Source of the DNA: Faucicola osloensis_D
GTDB lineage: Bacteria > Pseudomonadota > Gammaproteobacteria > Pseudomonadales > Moraxellaceae
Assembly: GCA_020041925.1 (NCBI GenBank)
Contig: CP083409.1
Reading direction: 5' to 3' (one strand)
Length of the DNA stretch: 64,000 bases
Below, one piece after another: positions 25,551 through 35,558 of this stretch (its first letter is position 1; the number at the start of each line of letters is the position of its first letter). Below the pieces are notes generated by a model. It saw only the letters and a list, made by a program, of their open reading frames with translations, did not search any database and had not been told where the DNA came from. A program made the position numbers and the translations under genes.

Positions 25551-26234
25551 ATGAAACCATTCAATACAACAGTAAAAAACACCTTATTAGCCGCAGCCTT
25601 GGTGGTGGGTTCTGCCAATCTGACCGGTTGTGGCTATAACGCTATGCAAGCGCAAGATGAGCAAATCAACGCCTCATGGTCAGAAGTAGTCAACCAATAC
25701 CAGCGCCGTGCTGACTTGATTCCCAACTTGGTCAAAGTCGTTGAGCGTTATGCCCAGCACGAACAAGCGACCTTAACCCAAGTGACACAAGCGCGCTCAC
25801 AAGCGACGACTATCAATGTGAGTGCCGATGTACTTAATGACCCAGCGGCTTTTCAACGCTACCAACAAGCGCAAGATCAATTGGGTAGTGCGTTATCGCG
25901 TTTGATGGCAGTGTCAGAGCGCTATCCTGATCTAAAAGCCGACAAACAATTCCAAGAGTTACAAGCACAGCTTGAAGGTACCGAAAACCGCATTACCGTG
26001 GCACGGGGTCGTTATATCCAAGACGTTCAAACTTATAACACTACCGTACGCCAATTCCCAACCAATGTCACCGCAAAAGTGTTTGGTATGCATACCCGTC
26101 CAAACTTTACCGTGGCTAATGAGGCGCAAATCTCCACTGCACCAACCGTTGATTTTGGCAATAACAATAGCAACACCGCAAATGCGGGCGGTCAGCCCGT
26201 GAACAATTCCGCTACTGCAACAGCGAAACCCTAA
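25551..26234 (+). CDS. lemA: LemA-family lipoprotein
   Basis: The 227-residue protein has a lipoprotein signal ending LTGC (cysteine near residue 27), then the LemA core: DEQINASWSEVVNQYQRRADLIPNLVKVVERYAQHEQATLTQVTQARSQ. A long helical bundle follows, and the tail is rich in asparagine and alanine. LemA proteins are envelope proteins of uncertain role that often occur with TPM-domain proteins, as here. Start has TGAGGAAAA upstream. Two TPM genes follow on the same strand, 197 and 105 bases apart. Confidence 0.92.
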   Translation: MKPFNTTVKNTLLAAALVVGSANLTGCGYNAMQAQDEQINASWSEVVNQYQRRADLIPNLVKVVERYAQHEQATLTQVTQARSQATTINVSADVLNDPAAFQRYQQAQDQLGSALSRLMAVSERYPDLKADKQFQELQAQLEGTENRITVARGRYIQDVQTYNTTVRQFPTNVTAKVFGMHTRPNFTVANEAQISTAPTVDFGNNNSNTANAGGQPVNNSATATAKP

Positions 26235-26431
26235 TTTACCATTGTTAACGTTAAATGTATGGTTAAAGCTTAACAGTTAAGAAGATTTTTTTAAATAGTC
26301 TGCCATCAGTCGGTGGCAGGCTCATTGAATAAGATTTGCACAAATTGTCAGACTGATTTTCTAATTTTTTAAAATAGTTGTTGAATTGACTACATCATAA
26401 TAAAAAAATTGCATACTTTGAGGAAACACAG

Positions 26432-27727
26432 GTGTCATTGAATATTGTACAGACACAGCCCAATTTACAGCGCTCCCATAAACAGCCGCAAAAATTGTCA
26501 TCTCGTTTGTTAGCCAAGCGGTTGTTATTAAATACCTTTACTGCGCTGACCATGGGCATTGGGCTTGCGATGCCCATGGCAGCCGCTGCAGAAACTGCCA
26601 CGGCGACAGCCGATTCCTCAACCGTTACCGCTAAGCCGGCGCTACAAGATCATAGTGTTGAGGATATGGTTGCGATCGCCAAAACCTCACAAACCAATGA
26701 AGCGCTCAATGATGCCGTACTCAATAATGATGCAATTAAAGAGACGTTGGGCAATGATGCACTGCCGATACCAGGGGTTAATACTCAAGCAATTGGCAAT
26801 CAGACAAATAGCAATCAGGCAACAGCTAACGCCAATGCCCAAACGACTACGACACCTAAACAGTCAACCCAAGCCCCTGTCGCCGCTGATAAACTAATCC
26901 TAAATAACCCTGTCATTGATGAAGCAAAAATTCTATCTGCCATTGATAAACAAGCGATTGAAACCAAACTGCGTAGTCTTAATGACCGCGGTTTGGCGCA
27001 AGCAGCCGTGGTCATTGTACCCACCACCAATGGCGAAGATATTTTTGACTATTCAATGAAGGTCGCTGATCGCTGGAAATTGGGCAAAAAAGACACCGAT
27101 CAAGGTCTGTTGATGGTTGTTGCCGTCAATGACCGTAAAATGTATATTTTAACGGGCTATGGACTTGAAGGTACCCTGCCTGATGCCGTCGCTAAACGCA
27201 TTATTAGCGATGATATAACCCCAAGATTTAAACAAGGCGATTATGCCGGGGGTATCACAGCGGGGATTAATCGTATTGAAGAACGCTTGACGACCGATCC
27301 TGCTATTTTAAAGCAAGCCGATGCCAATCGAGTCAATACCAATGCCAATAGCAATGCTCAGTCAAATCAAGAGGGCGGTATACCGCTTATCTTCCTAGGC
27401 TTTTTTGGCTTTGTCGCTGGTATGATTTTGACCAGTATATTAGGGCGTTTTTTTGGTTCGATTGCTACGGCAGGTGGCATTGTAACGCTTGGTACAGTCT
27501 TTGGTGCAGGCTTACTGGGCAGTATGTTTGTGGCATTTATTGTCTTTTTATTCTTGCTATTTCGAGGTGGCGGTGGTGGTAGCGGTGGCAGAGGCGGCGG
27601 TGGGGTTGTTTTCCTGCCGGGTGGGGGCTTTGGCGGCGGTGGATTTGGTGGTGGAGGCTTTGGCGGAGGTGGATTTAGTGGCGGCGGTGGCGGCTTTGGC
27701 GGCGGCGGTGCTGGTGGCGATTGGTAA
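26432..27727 (+). CDS. TPM-domain membrane protein with glycine-rich tail
   Basis: A GTG at 26432 after TGAGGAAA starts a 431-residue protein. A signal segment (GIGLAMPMAAAAE, about residues 44-56) leads to an alanine, asparagine and threonine-rich linker. The TPM domain is at about 155-285 (NNPVIDEAKILSAIDKQAIETKL, VAVNDRKMYILTGYGLEG). Two membrane segments are at about 315-380. The last 45 residues are nearly all glycine, serine and phenylalanine (FGGGGFGGGGF type). The layout matches YgcG-like proteins that occur with LemA. The biochemical role of TPM domains in bacteria is not settled. Confidence 0.88.
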   Translation: MSLNIVQTQPNLQRSHKQPQKLSSRLLAKRLLLNTFTALTMGIGLAMPMAAAAETATATADSSTVTAKPALQDHSVEDMVAIAKTSQTNEALNDAVLNNDAIKETLGNDALPIPGVNTQAIGNQTNSNQATANANAQTTTTPKQSTQAPVAADKLILNNPVIDEAKILSAIDKQAIETKLRSLNDRGLAQAAVVIVPTTNGEDIFDYSMKVADRWKLGKKDTDQGLLMVVAVNDRKMYILTGYGLEGTLPDAVAKRIISDDITPRFKQGDYAGGITAGINRIEERLTTDPAILKQADANRVNTNANSNAQSNQEGGIPLIFLGFFGFVAGMILTSILGRFFGSIATAGGIVTLGTVFGAGLLGSMFVAFIVFLFLLFRGGGGGSGGRGGGGVVFLPGGGFGGGGFGGGGFGGGGFSGGGGGFGGGGAGGDW

Positions 27728-27832
27728 TCAGTAGTCAGTAATCGGCTAGTTATTAAAAAATTATTGAAAAAATTATTTTAAATTTACCCCTTATCATCAA
27801 CTGTATAATTCATTATTTTTTATGGAATTTTC

Positions 27833-28426
27833 ATGAGCACAAATGACCCAATAACTGCAACGAATGGTGCCAACGAAGAAACCATTGCTTACACCTCACC
27901 GATGGCGACAGTGACTTCCACTGTGCCAAGTTGGGCTAGATGGTGGCGTCAAGTTGCGTTTATACCTAGCCTGCACAATCGCTGGTTAACGCCTACTGCC
28001 CAACAACAGCTAAATCAAGCAATTACCGAAGCTGAGCAAGGGCATCGTGGCGAAGTGGTGCTAGTGATTGAGAATCATTTGCCCATTTCGTCCGCACGGC
28101 TACAAAACAGCCGAGACAGAGCAATCGAAGTTTTTGGGGATTATCGTGTCTGGGATACGCAGGATAATACTGGAGTATTGGTGTATCTTAATATCTGTGA
28201 GCGGCGTCTGGAGATTGTCGCCGATAGAGGCATCAATAGCCATGTGATGCCAACCATGTGGCAAGCGATGTGCGACAAGGCTATCGAAGGTATTAAAGCC
28301 AATCGACACATTGATAGCTTGGTTGCGCTATTGGGCGATGTGGGGCAATTGCTTCGTCAATATTACCAATTAGACAATGACCCAAGCGGCAACGAAATCG
28401 CTGACAAGATGATTTTTATAAAGTAG
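27833..28426 (+). CDS. TPM-domain protein, short form
   Basis: The 197-residue protein has a TPM domain (HNRWLTPTAQQQLNQAITEAEQGHRGEVVLVIENHLPI, then YLNICERRLEIVADRGINSHV and MWQAMCDKAIEGIKANRHIDSL). It lacks a signal peptide and membrane segment, unlike the preceding gene, so it probably acts on the inner face. It is the third gene of the LemA-TPM-TPM set and is followed by a terminator. Confidence 0.88.
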   Translation: MSTNDPITATNGANEETIAYTSPMATVTSTVPSWARWWRQVAFIPSLHNRWLTPTAQQQLNQAITEAEQGHRGEVVLVIENHLPISSARLQNSRDRAIEVFGDYRVWDTQDNTGVLVYLNICERRLEIVADRGINSHVMPTMWQAMCDKAIEGIKANRHIDSLVALLGDVGQLLRQYYQLDNDPSGNEIADKMIFIK

Positions 28427-28467
28427 TTTTAAACTTAATTAGCATAGTGCGATGATGCAATCCTACC

Positions 28468-28495
28468 AAAAGCGATGTCACCTATCGCTTTTTTT
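28468..28495 (+). terminator. terminator after the LemA/TPM cluster
   Basis: AAAAGCGAT pairs with ATCGCTTTT around a short loop, followed by a T-run, 42 bases after the stop. Confidence 0.8.
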
Positions 28496-28771
28496 ATTGC
28501 TCAGCTTTTATCGCAAAGTTTTTATTACCAAATAGTAAGCGGGTAAACTTCAAAATTTGGTAGCAAGAATTATTAAGCATTATCTTTGCGGCGCTAAAAA
28601 ATTGCGTTAAGGCTAGATAAAAGAATCGACAAATTTTGCTAGGCGAAATGATAAAATTTTACATATAATGAAAACGACATACCGCCACTCAGCTTGTTAG
28701 ACAATTAGACAATTAGACCAGTCGTCATGTTGGCGATCAATCGTTACTTATAAAAATTTTGAGGGAATCCC
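28496..28771 (+). promoter_or_regulatory. upstream region of the HerA-like gene
   Basis: This AT-rich gap holds a TATAAT at 28664-28669, about 108 bases before the start codon, without a good -35 at 16-18 bases. TTGAGGG just before the ATG is the ribosome site. Nothing else is evident. Confidence 0.4.
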
Positions 28772-31162
28772 ATGCCAACGCTCACCAATAATATTGCTGA
28801 TAGTATCGGTCAATTTTATCTCGGTCAAGACGTGTACCCAGAGTCTACACAAGGTCAAGCAACCCTATATGATGCAGCTGACTTAACAACCCATGCGGTG
28901 ATTATCGGGATGACAGGCTCGGGTAAGACGGGTTTGGGGATTAGCTTACTTGAAGAAGCTGCGCTGGATAATATTCCGGTGATTGCGATTGACCCCAAAG
29001 GTGATTTGGGCAATTTGGCATTGACGTTCCCAAATTTGGCAGCCAGTGACTTTGAGCCCTGGATTGATAGCGGCATGGCAAATCAAGCGGGTATGAGTGT
29101 GGCAGAGTTTGCCAAGCGAACCGCAGAAAACTGGCAACAAGGGCTTGGCAACAGTTTTCAAACCCCTGAGCGTGTGCAAGCACTCAAAGCCGTCAATCGT
29201 GTCAGTGTCTATACTCCAGGTAGCGAGAATGGTTTACCCATTGCCTTACTTGGCAATCTCGTGCCGCCGCCTGATAGTGTCAAAAATGATGGCGAAAGCT
29301 ATGCGGAGTATATCGATGCGACAGTGTCGGCACTGTTGGTGCTATTAAAAGTCGATGGGGATAACCTTGCCCCAGAGCATGTGTTTTTGGCACAGCTACT
29401 TAAAAACGCCTGGGACAATAACCAAACTTTAACCTTAGTAGATTTGATTACCCAAATCCAAACGCCACCGTTTGACAAAATCGGCATCCTGCCGCTGTCA
29501 CAAGTATTTGCAGATAAAGACCGTGGCGCACTGGCGATGAAGCTCAATACGCTTTTGGCATCGCCGAGTTTTGCCAGCTGGCTCAAAGGCATGCCGCTGG
29601 ATGCTGGCGCACTGTTTTATGATAAAAACGGCAAAGCACAAACCAGTGTGCTCAATATTGCGCATCTATCCGATGACGAACGTCTATTTTTTGTCACCTT
29701 GTTACTCACCAATTTATTGGGCTGGATCCGCCGTCAGCAAGGCACCTCAACCTTGCGGGCAATTTTGTACATGGATGAAGTGTTTGGCTATCTACCGCCG
29801 ATTGGCAATCCACCGACCAAAGTATTGCTGTTGACTCTACTAAAACAAGCGCGCGCATTTGGTCTGGGGATTGTGTTATCAACCCAAAACCCAGTGGATT
29901 TGGACTACAAAGCCTTATCCAACGCGGGTACTTGGTTTATCGGTCGGTTGCAGACTGCCCAAGACCGTGAACGGGTGATGGATGGCTTGCTCTCTGCCAG
30001 CGGCAGCAGTGGACTGGACAAAGCGGCGCTTAATGCGTGGTTTGATAAACTCGGTAAACGCCAATTTTTGCTGCACAATGTGCATGACGCCAGCCCTGTG
30101 ATTTTTAGCACCCGCTTCACGCTCAACTACTTATCAGGACCGCTTAGCAAACAAGCCATAGCACAGCTCAAAGCCAATAGCCAAGCCGCCCCTACCAACC
30201 CAGCGCAAGCTCAAGCCACTACGCCTGCCATCAATCCATTAGCCAGCACCATGAGTCAGCCGCCGGCCTTGCCCAAAGATGTGGGCTTGTATTATGCCCC
30301 CAAATACATAGCGGGCGATGGGCAAACCTTCTATGAGCCTACTGCCTTTGCCTATGCGCGGGTATTTTTTAATGACAAAAAATCAGGCGCTCAAAGTCAG
30401 CAGCAGCTATTATTAACCACAGCATTTGGTGAGCCGCCGTTGGTGGTAGATTGGCATCAAGCGATTTTAAGTGATTTGACCTTTGAGCAGTTACAATCGG
30501 CTCCGCACCAACCTGCTGTGCTCAAACAACTGCCTACCCAAGCGCTCGACAAGGCATCATGGAAAACTTGGGAAAAAGCGGTGAAAGAAGCCATCCGTCA
30601 GCAGCAAGTGTTAAACCTGTGGTATGTCGATAGTTTAAAGCTGTATAGCGAAGTGGCAGAGAGCGAAGACGCCTTCCGCAATCGGCTCATCGTACCGCTG
30701 CATGAACAGCGTGATATCGCCATTGCCCAGCTGCGTGATAGCTTTGCTAAAAAACAAGACGCGCTAGCGAAAAAACTACAAGCCGCCAATGAAAAATACC
30801 AACAACAAGCCGCCGAGTCAAGCAAAGGCTGGCTTGATGCAGGGGTCAGTATTGGTTCTGCGGTCTTAGGCGCATTTATGGGGCGCAAGGCGTTGTCACA
30901 GACCAATATCAATAACGTCAAACGTGCCATGAACTCGGTGGGCGATATCAATGCCAACAAACAAACCGTCGCAGAGCTTGATGCGATTCGCCAGCAGCTG
31001 CAGCAGGAGTTAGACAGCATCGGGCAGCAGTTACAAAGCCAAATCGACACCTTGGCAACCACGTATGATGCTCAGTCAATAACACTTGATACGGTACAGA
31101 TTGCCCCGGCAGCGAAGGATATCACGGTGTTGTTGGTCGGCGTGTTGTATCAGCCGCTATAA
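28772..31162 (+). CDS. HerA-like ATPase (DUF853 family)
   Basis: The 796-residue protein is a DUF853/HerA-type P-loop ATPase. The Walker A is GMTGSGKTG at about residues 46-54, a conserved VIAIDPKGDLGNL follows at about 70-82, and the Walker B region is LRAILYMDEVFGYLPP near 330-345. QARAFGLGIVLSTQNPVDLDYKALSNAGTWFIGRLQT follows. The C-terminal third has a long coiled coil and a GWLDAGVSIGSAVLGAFMGRK segment that could insert in a membrane. Homologs such as YjgR are common, but their role is not known. It is not next to nurA or other repair genes. Confidence 0.9.
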   Translation: MPTLTNNIADSIGQFYLGQDVYPESTQGQATLYDAADLTTHAVIIGMTGSGKTGLGISLLEEAALDNIPVIAIDPKGDLGNLALTFPNLAASDFEPWIDSGMANQAGMSVAEFAKRTAENWQQGLGNSFQTPERVQALKAVNRVSVYTPGSENGLPIALLGNLVPPPDSVKNDGESYAEYIDATVSALLVLLKVDGDNLAPEHVFLAQLLKNAWDNNQTLTLVDLITQIQTPPFDKIGILPLSQVFADKDRGALAMKLNTLLASPSFASWLKGMPLDAGALFYDKNGKAQTSVLNIAHLSDDERLFFVTLLLTNLLGWIRRQQGTSTLRAILYMDEVFGYLPPIGNPPTKVLLLTLLKQARAFGLGIVLSTQNPVDLDYKALSNAGTWFIGRLQTAQDRERVMDGLLSASGSSGLDKAALNAWFDKLGKRQFLLHNVHDASPVIFSTRFTLNYLSGPLSKQAIAQLKANSQAAPTNPAQAQATTPAINPLASTMSQPPALPKDVGLYYAPKYIAGDGQTFYEPTAFAYARVFFNDKKSGAQSQQQLLLTTAFGEPPLVVDWHQAILSDLTFEQLQSAPHQPAVLKQLPTQALDKASWKTWEKAVKEAIRQQQVLNLWYVDSLKLYSEVAESEDAFRNRLIVPLHEQRDIAIAQLRDSFAKKQDALAKKLQAANEKYQQQAAESSKGWLDAGVSIGSAVLGAFMGRKALSQTNINNVKRAMNSVGDINANKQTVAELDAIRQQLQQELDSIGQQLQSQIDTLATTYDAQSITLDTVQIAPAAKDITVLLVGVLYQPL

Positions 31163-31212
31163 ACAGACGCAATATAAACCTTTTGACCCCATCAAATTTC
31201 GCGGAATGCGGT

Positions 31213-31419
31213 ATGACCCCAACGTCTGAATACGAACAGCAAGCCCAATATTTTCTTGCCAACATCTATGCCAGTGGCAATGGCATCGCTGCCGATGCCG
31301 ACAAAGCAAGCGCTTGGCTGAAGCAATCTGGCAAATATGGTTATGCTGCAGCGCTCACTGAATTACACCCATCTGTGCCAGAGAATGCCGATGACCATCA
31401 TACCTACCATCAGACTTAG
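31213..31419 (+). pseudogene. Sel1-repeat protein fragment
   Basis: About 68 residues hold one Sel1-type repeat, AQYFLANIYASGNGIAADADKASAWLKQSGKYGYAAAL. Sel1 proteins have several such repeats; here one remains, with no signal peptide and no good ribosome site. The ATG at 31213 or a TTG at 31183 could be used. It may be the end of a gene that lost its front, or a small real protein. I treat it as a probable remnant. Confidence 0.45.
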
Positions 31420-31660
31420 GTCATCATACCTAGGTGGTCTGCTTGATAGCTTTTGATAGCCTATTTTTGTTATCAAGCCTTTCTTATTCAGCCTTTCATT
31501 GATGGCTTTTTAACAGCCATTGCTTTATTTTTCGCCAACTGCACCAATTATAATGCCTATGCGCCAAATGTAGCCAAAATGAGATACGCTGCGCCTAGGA
31601 TGCGTTCACGAATTTGTAGGATGATTGACCTATAATTGCAACACATTAAAAGGAAAAAGC

Positions 31661-32311
31661 ATGACACCCGTAGATATTATTACTAGTAAAGAAATGAGCG
31701 ATATTGCACAAATTGTCAAACTTCATGATATTGATGTTCCCTTAGTCGCTGTGTATTGCGGCTCACGCAAAGGCAATGACCCTATCTATGTCCAATCGGC
31801 ACAAGAATTGGGCAGGGCATTGGTTGAAGCGGGGTTAGGTCTAGTGTATGGCGGTGCGGTGATTGGCTGTATGGGCGCGGTTGCCGATGGTGTAATTGAA
31901 AAAAACGGCATTGCCGTGGGCGTGATTCCTGAATTTATGATGGATCGAGAAGTGGCGCATGGTGGGCTGACGCGTCTGCATTTGACCGATACCATGCATA
32001 CCCGTAAAGCCATCATGGCAGAGTATGCCAGTGCCTTTATCACCTTGCCAGGTGGGCTTGGCACGCTTGAGGAAATCATGGAAATTGCCACTTGGCGACA
32101 GCTATATCAACATGAAAAACCGATGATTATTCTCAATATCAATGGTTTTTATGACAAATTGGTTGAACATCTACAGTTTACCGCTGAACAAGGCTTTATG
32201 AAACCAGAAGATTTACAGCGATTAATCGTTTGTAATACTGTCGCCGATGCCATTGAACTACTCAAACCGATTGTTAACATGCCAGACACGATGAATGTGA
32301 ATAAAATCTAA
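31661..32311 (+). CDS. LOG-family nucleotide phosphoribohydrolase (TIGR00730)
   Basis: The ATG at 31661 with AAAAGGA upstream gives 216 residues; the frame also runs back to 31625 but without a ribosome site. The protein has the Rossmann-like LOG fold with VYCGSRKGNDPIY at the start, GLVYGGAVIGCMGAVADGV, and the signature PGGLGTLEEIMEIATW. LOG proteins cleave cytokinin-type or general nucleoside monophosphates to the base and ribose-5-phosphate. In bacteria without cytokinins the natural substrate may be AMP or a damaged nucleotide. It has its own terminator. Confidence 0.9.
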   Translation: MTPVDIITSKEMSDIAQIVKLHDIDVPLVAVYCGSRKGNDPIYVQSAQELGRALVEAGLGLVYGGAVIGCMGAVADGVIEKNGIAVGVIPEFMMDREVAHGGLTRLHLTDTMHTRKAIMAEYASAFITLPGGLGTLEEIMEIATWRQLYQHEKPMIILNINGFYDKLVEHLQFTAEQGFMKPEDLQRLIVCNTVADAIELLKPIVNMPDTMNVNKI

Positions 32312-32324
32312 CCCTGTGAGCGAC

Positions 32325-32355
32325 AAAAAAAGACCTCAGTTAAAGGTCTTTTTTT
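32325..32355. terminator. bidirectional terminator after the LOG gene
   Basis: AAAGACCT pairs with AGGTCTTT around a short loop, with an A-run before and a T-run after. It lies between two converging genes and can serve both. Confidence 0.85.
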
Positions 32356-32374
32356 GTATCCCTTTTTTGATTAT

Positions 32375-33802
32375 CTAGTCGAAAATCTTACCACGATTCA
32401 TAATCCCATTGGGGTCAAAGACTTGCTTGATGGCGCGTAAATAATCAATTTCTTCATCAGGACGGGTGTAATTAAGATACGGCTTTTTGGTCATACCCAC
32501 GCCATGCTCGGCTGAGATAGAGCCGTTGTATTTTTGCACCGTTTCAAACACGTACTTGTTGACCACTTGGCATTTTTCAAAAAATTCGTCTTTGCTAAGG
32601 TTTTCTGGTTTTAAAATATTTAAGTGTAAATTACCATCGCCGATATGCCCAAACCAGCACACTTGAAAATTCGGATAGTTTTGGCTAACAATGGCATCGA
32701 TATCCGCGATAAACTCTGGCACGCGGCTGATGAGTACGGAGATGTCATTTTTGTACGGGGTAAATACCGAGATGGTCTCGGAAATATACTCGCGCAGTTT
32801 CCATAACTCTTGGGCTTGGTGAATCGATTGGCTCATCACCCCATCAAGCACCCAGCCTGCGCTCATACAGTCTTCAAAAATCTGCATCGCCATGTCCATA
32901 ATCGGCTCGTAGGGCGCTTCAAATTCGAGTAGCGCATAAAACGGCGCGTCGGTTTCAAACGGTTTTTGTACATGCCCTGTGGCAAGTAATTTATCAACGG
33001 CGACATCATCAAAAAATTCAAACGCGGTCAAATCCATTTTGCTTTGAAAGGCTGACAGGATTTGCATGATATTGGCAAACTCTGGCACGCCAAGCACCAT
33101 GACAGTTAGGTTCTTGGGCTGACGCTCTAGCTTGACTTGCACTTCGGTGACAATGCCTAAGGTGCCTTCTGCCCCGATAAACAAATGACGCAAGTCATAA
33201 CCGGTGGCATTTTTTATCATGCCTTTATTAAGGTGCAAAATATCGCCTTTACCTGTCACCACGGTAAGACCTAATATCCAGTTGCGGGTCATGCCGTATT
33301 TGATGACTTTGATACCGCCGGCATTGGTGCCAATATTACCGCCAAGCTGGCTTGAACCGGCTGATGCAAAGTCCACGGGATAGTATAACCCTTGCTGTTC
33401 GGCAAAGTCTTGCAGCGCTTTGGTGACGATACCGGCTTCCACTTCTACCATGCGGTCGGCAGGGTAGAAGTTTAATACTTGGTGCATTTTATCAAGGCTA
33501 ATCACTACCTCGCCATTGGCGGCAACTGCCCCTGCGGATAGCCCCGTCCGTCCACCGCTTGGGGTAATGACGATGTTAAGCTCATTACATAGCTTGACAA
33601 TGGCTTGCACTTGCTGGGTGGATTTTGGAAAGACAATGGCGCTGGCATTGGGCTCAAAATGCTTGGTCCAATCTTTGCCCCAAAAGCCCAAACTGTCCGC
33701 ATCGGTTTTGATTTGGTGTTCGTCAAATCCTTGCTGGCGTAGTTGTTCAATGAGCGTATTGATGGCGGTCTGATTAGCAGTCATGGCGTGGCTTTTACCC
33801 AT
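32375..33802 (-). CDS. FAD-binding oxidase, GlcD / D-lactate dehydrogenase type
   Basis: The 475-residue protein belongs to the FAD-linked oxidase type 4 group that includes GlcD, D-lactate and D-2-hydroxyglutarate dehydrogenases. The FAD domain shows PSGGRTGLSAGAV, GGNIGTNAGGIKVIKYG and GAEGTLGIVTEV. The C-terminal cap domain has CWFGHIGDGNLHLNIL and EHGVGMTKK. The substrate is most likely a D-2-hydroxy acid but cannot be fixed. An ATG at 33784 is an alternative start to 33802; neither has a strong ribosome site. serA is divergent, about 200 bases away, so serine and hydroxyglutarate metabolism may be linked. Confidence 0.88.
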   Translation of the reverse strand: MGKSHAMTANQTAINTLIEQLRQQGFDEHQIKTDADSLGFWGKDWTKHFEPNASAIVFPKSTQQVQAIVKLCNELNIVITPSGGRTGLSAGAVAANGEVVISLDKMHQVLNFYPADRMVEVEAGIVTKALQDFAEQQGLYYPVDFASAGSSQLGGNIGTNAGGIKVIKYGMTRNWILGLTVVTGKGDILHLNKGMIKNATGYDLRHLFIGAEGTLGIVTEVQVKLERQPKNLTVMVLGVPEFANIMQILSAFQSKMDLTAFEFFDDVAVDKLLATGHVQKPFETDAPFYALLEFEAPYEPIMDMAMQIFEDCMSAGWVLDGVMSQSIHQAQELWKLREYISETISVFTPYKNDISVLISRVPEFIADIDAIVSQNYPNFQVCWFGHIGDGNLHLNILKPENLSKDEFFEKCQVVNKYVFETVQKYNGSISAEHGVGMTKKPYLNYTRPDEEIDYLRAIKQVFDPNGIMNRGKIFD

Positions 33803-34004
33803 ATGTTTATACAGATTGAAAAGATTTTTGAGGCTCTATCATAGCATAACTAACGGCATAAATTTTGACAAAAACGCTGGGGATTGATGAAGAATTTTTT
33901 ACCCATAAGACAAAAAAATCATGCCATCTTGCTGGAATTTCACCACAAAAAACTCAGCAAGTGTGATAGGATAATTGACTAAAAATACTGACTAGGGGTT
34001 TGTT

Positions 34005-35237
34005 ATGGCACAAAATCTATCACTTGAGAAAGACAAAATCCGCTTTTTGATGCTTGAAGGCTTGCATGACAATGCCTTTAAAGTGCTGTCAGAGGCGGGC
34101 TATCACAATATTGAGAATATCAAAACCGCCTTAGACCCCGAAGAACTTATCGAAAAAATCAAAGACGCCCATTTTATCGGCATTCGTTCTCGTACCCATT
34201 TGACCCGCGATATTTTAGAAAAAGCTGAAAAGCTCATCGCCATTGGCTGTTTTTGTATTGGCACCAACCAAGTGGACTTGGAGGCTGCCCGTGAACTGGG
34301 TATCCCTGTCTTTAACGCCCCTTATTCTAACACCCGCTCTGTGGCAGAATTGGTACTTGCCGAAATCATCATGCTGATGCGCGGTATCCCTGAAAAAAAT
34401 GCGGTGGTACACCGTGGCGGCTGGAACAAATCTGCCAAAGACAGCTATGAAGTGCGCGGCAAAACTTTGGGTATCGTGGGTTATGGCTCTATTGGAACCC
34501 AGTTATCAGTACTCGCTGAAAGCCTTGGTATGAAAGTCATTTATCATGATGTGGTTACCAAATTGCCACTGGGCAACGCCACCCAAGTGGGTAGCCTAGA
34601 AGAACTGCTTGGTAAAGCCGATGTGGTCACCCTGCATGTACCAGATTTGCCAAGTACGCGTAACATGATTACCGCCACAGAATTGGCTGCCATGAAGCCA
34701 GGCGCGCACCTAATCAATGCGGCGCGTGGCAAATGTGTGGATATCGATGCGCTAGCAGCAGCCCTGCAAAGCGGTCATATCTTGGGCGCGGCGATTGACG
34801 TGTTCCCCAAAGAGCCAAAATCAGCGGATGAAGAATTTGAATCACCGCTGCGCGCGTTTGACAATGTGATTTTGACACCGCATATCGGTGGCTCAACCCA
34901 AGAAGCCCAAGCCAATATCGGTCTTGAAGTGGCAGAAAAATTCGTGCGTTACTCTGATATGGGTGATACTGCAACCTCTGTGAACTTCCCAAATGTTAGT
35001 ATGCCGCAAAAAGAAGGCACGCATCGTTTGCTCCATATCCACCAAAACGTGCCTGGCGTGTTGTCACAGATTAACAAATCCTTTGCCGATGCCAATATCA
35101 ATATCTTTGCCCAAAGCCTGATGACGGAAGAAGATGTGGGCTATTTGGTGATGGATGTGGGTAGCGGCGATTCTGTGCAAGCGGTTGAAGCGCTTAAAAA
35201 CATTCCAGAAACTATCCGTGTGCGTGTATTATTCTAA
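34005..35237 (+). CDS. serA: D-3-phosphoglycerate dehydrogenase
   Basis: SerA makes 3-phosphohydroxypyruvate, the first step of serine synthesis. The 410 residues match E. coli SerA (410). Visible parts are the NAD site GIVGYGSIGTQL near residues 155-165, the catalytic arginine in NAARGKCVD, the glutamate in FPKEPKS, and the histidine in LTPHIGGSTQEAQ. A C-terminal ACT domain (VPGVLSQINKSFADANINIFAQ) is the serine feedback site in this type. In other bacteria the enzyme also reduces 2-oxoglutarate to D-2-hydroxyglutarate, which fits the divergent oxidase gene. Confidence 0.96.
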   Translation: MAQNLSLEKDKIRFLMLEGLHDNAFKVLSEAGYHNIENIKTALDPEELIEKIKDAHFIGIRSRTHLTRDILEKAEKLIAIGCFCIGTNQVDLEAARELGIPVFNAPYSNTRSVAELVLAEIIMLMRGIPEKNAVVHRGGWNKSAKDSYEVRGKTLGIVGYGSIGTQLSVLAESLGMKVIYHDVVTKLPLGNATQVGSLEELLGKADVVTLHVPDLPSTRNMITATELAAMKPGAHLINAARGKCVDIDALAAALQSGHILGAAIDVFPKEPKSADEEFESPLRAFDNVILTPHIGGSTQEAQANIGLEVAEKFVRYSDMGDTATSVNFPNVSMPQKEGTHRLLHIHQNVPGVLSQINKSFADANINIFAQSLMTEEDVGYLVMDVGSGDSVQAVEALKNIPETIRVRVLF

Positions 35238-35250
35238 AAATAGCGCATAT

Positions 35251-35282
35251 AAAAAAAGCTAACTCAAATGTTGGCTTTTTTT
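35251..35282 (+). terminator. serA terminator
   Basis: AAAAGCTAAC and GTTGGCTTTT pair with one G-U around a short loop, with a T-run of seven, 14 bases after the stop. Confidence 0.8.
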
Positions 35283-35528
35283 ACGTCTAAAATATTTGCA
35301 TCCTTAATCTTTGATTATAAAATCAACAGTTTTACAAATGTTCACGGGTAACTTTGTAGCAAAAATACTGACCATTTGTCTACAATTTTTTGCGTGCATC
35401 AAAAAATGGTTGTGCTATCATAGCGAAATTCATCAGTAGGGATAAATTAAATATTTAAGATGAACTAACAACAAAATCATCTATAAAGAATGTCGTCCTA
35501 ACTAATTTTTTGGCAAGCATTTACCATC

Positions 35529-35558
35529 AAAGCCCAACGAAATGACGTTGGGCTTTTT
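35529..35558. terminator. hairpin terminator near the lipoprotein gene end
   Basis: AAAGCCCAACG pairs perfectly with CGTTGGGCTTT. A T-run follows on the plus strand; on the minus strand only three T residues follow. It stands 11 bases beyond the minus-strand stop codon, so it probably ends that operon in spite of its weak T-run there. Confidence 0.65.

Noticed and set aside
30598..31062. Long antisense frames inside large genes such as the HerA-like gene and purL
   Set aside because: They are serine, leucine and cysteine-rich shadows of GC-biased coding DNA on the other strand, without ribosome sites.
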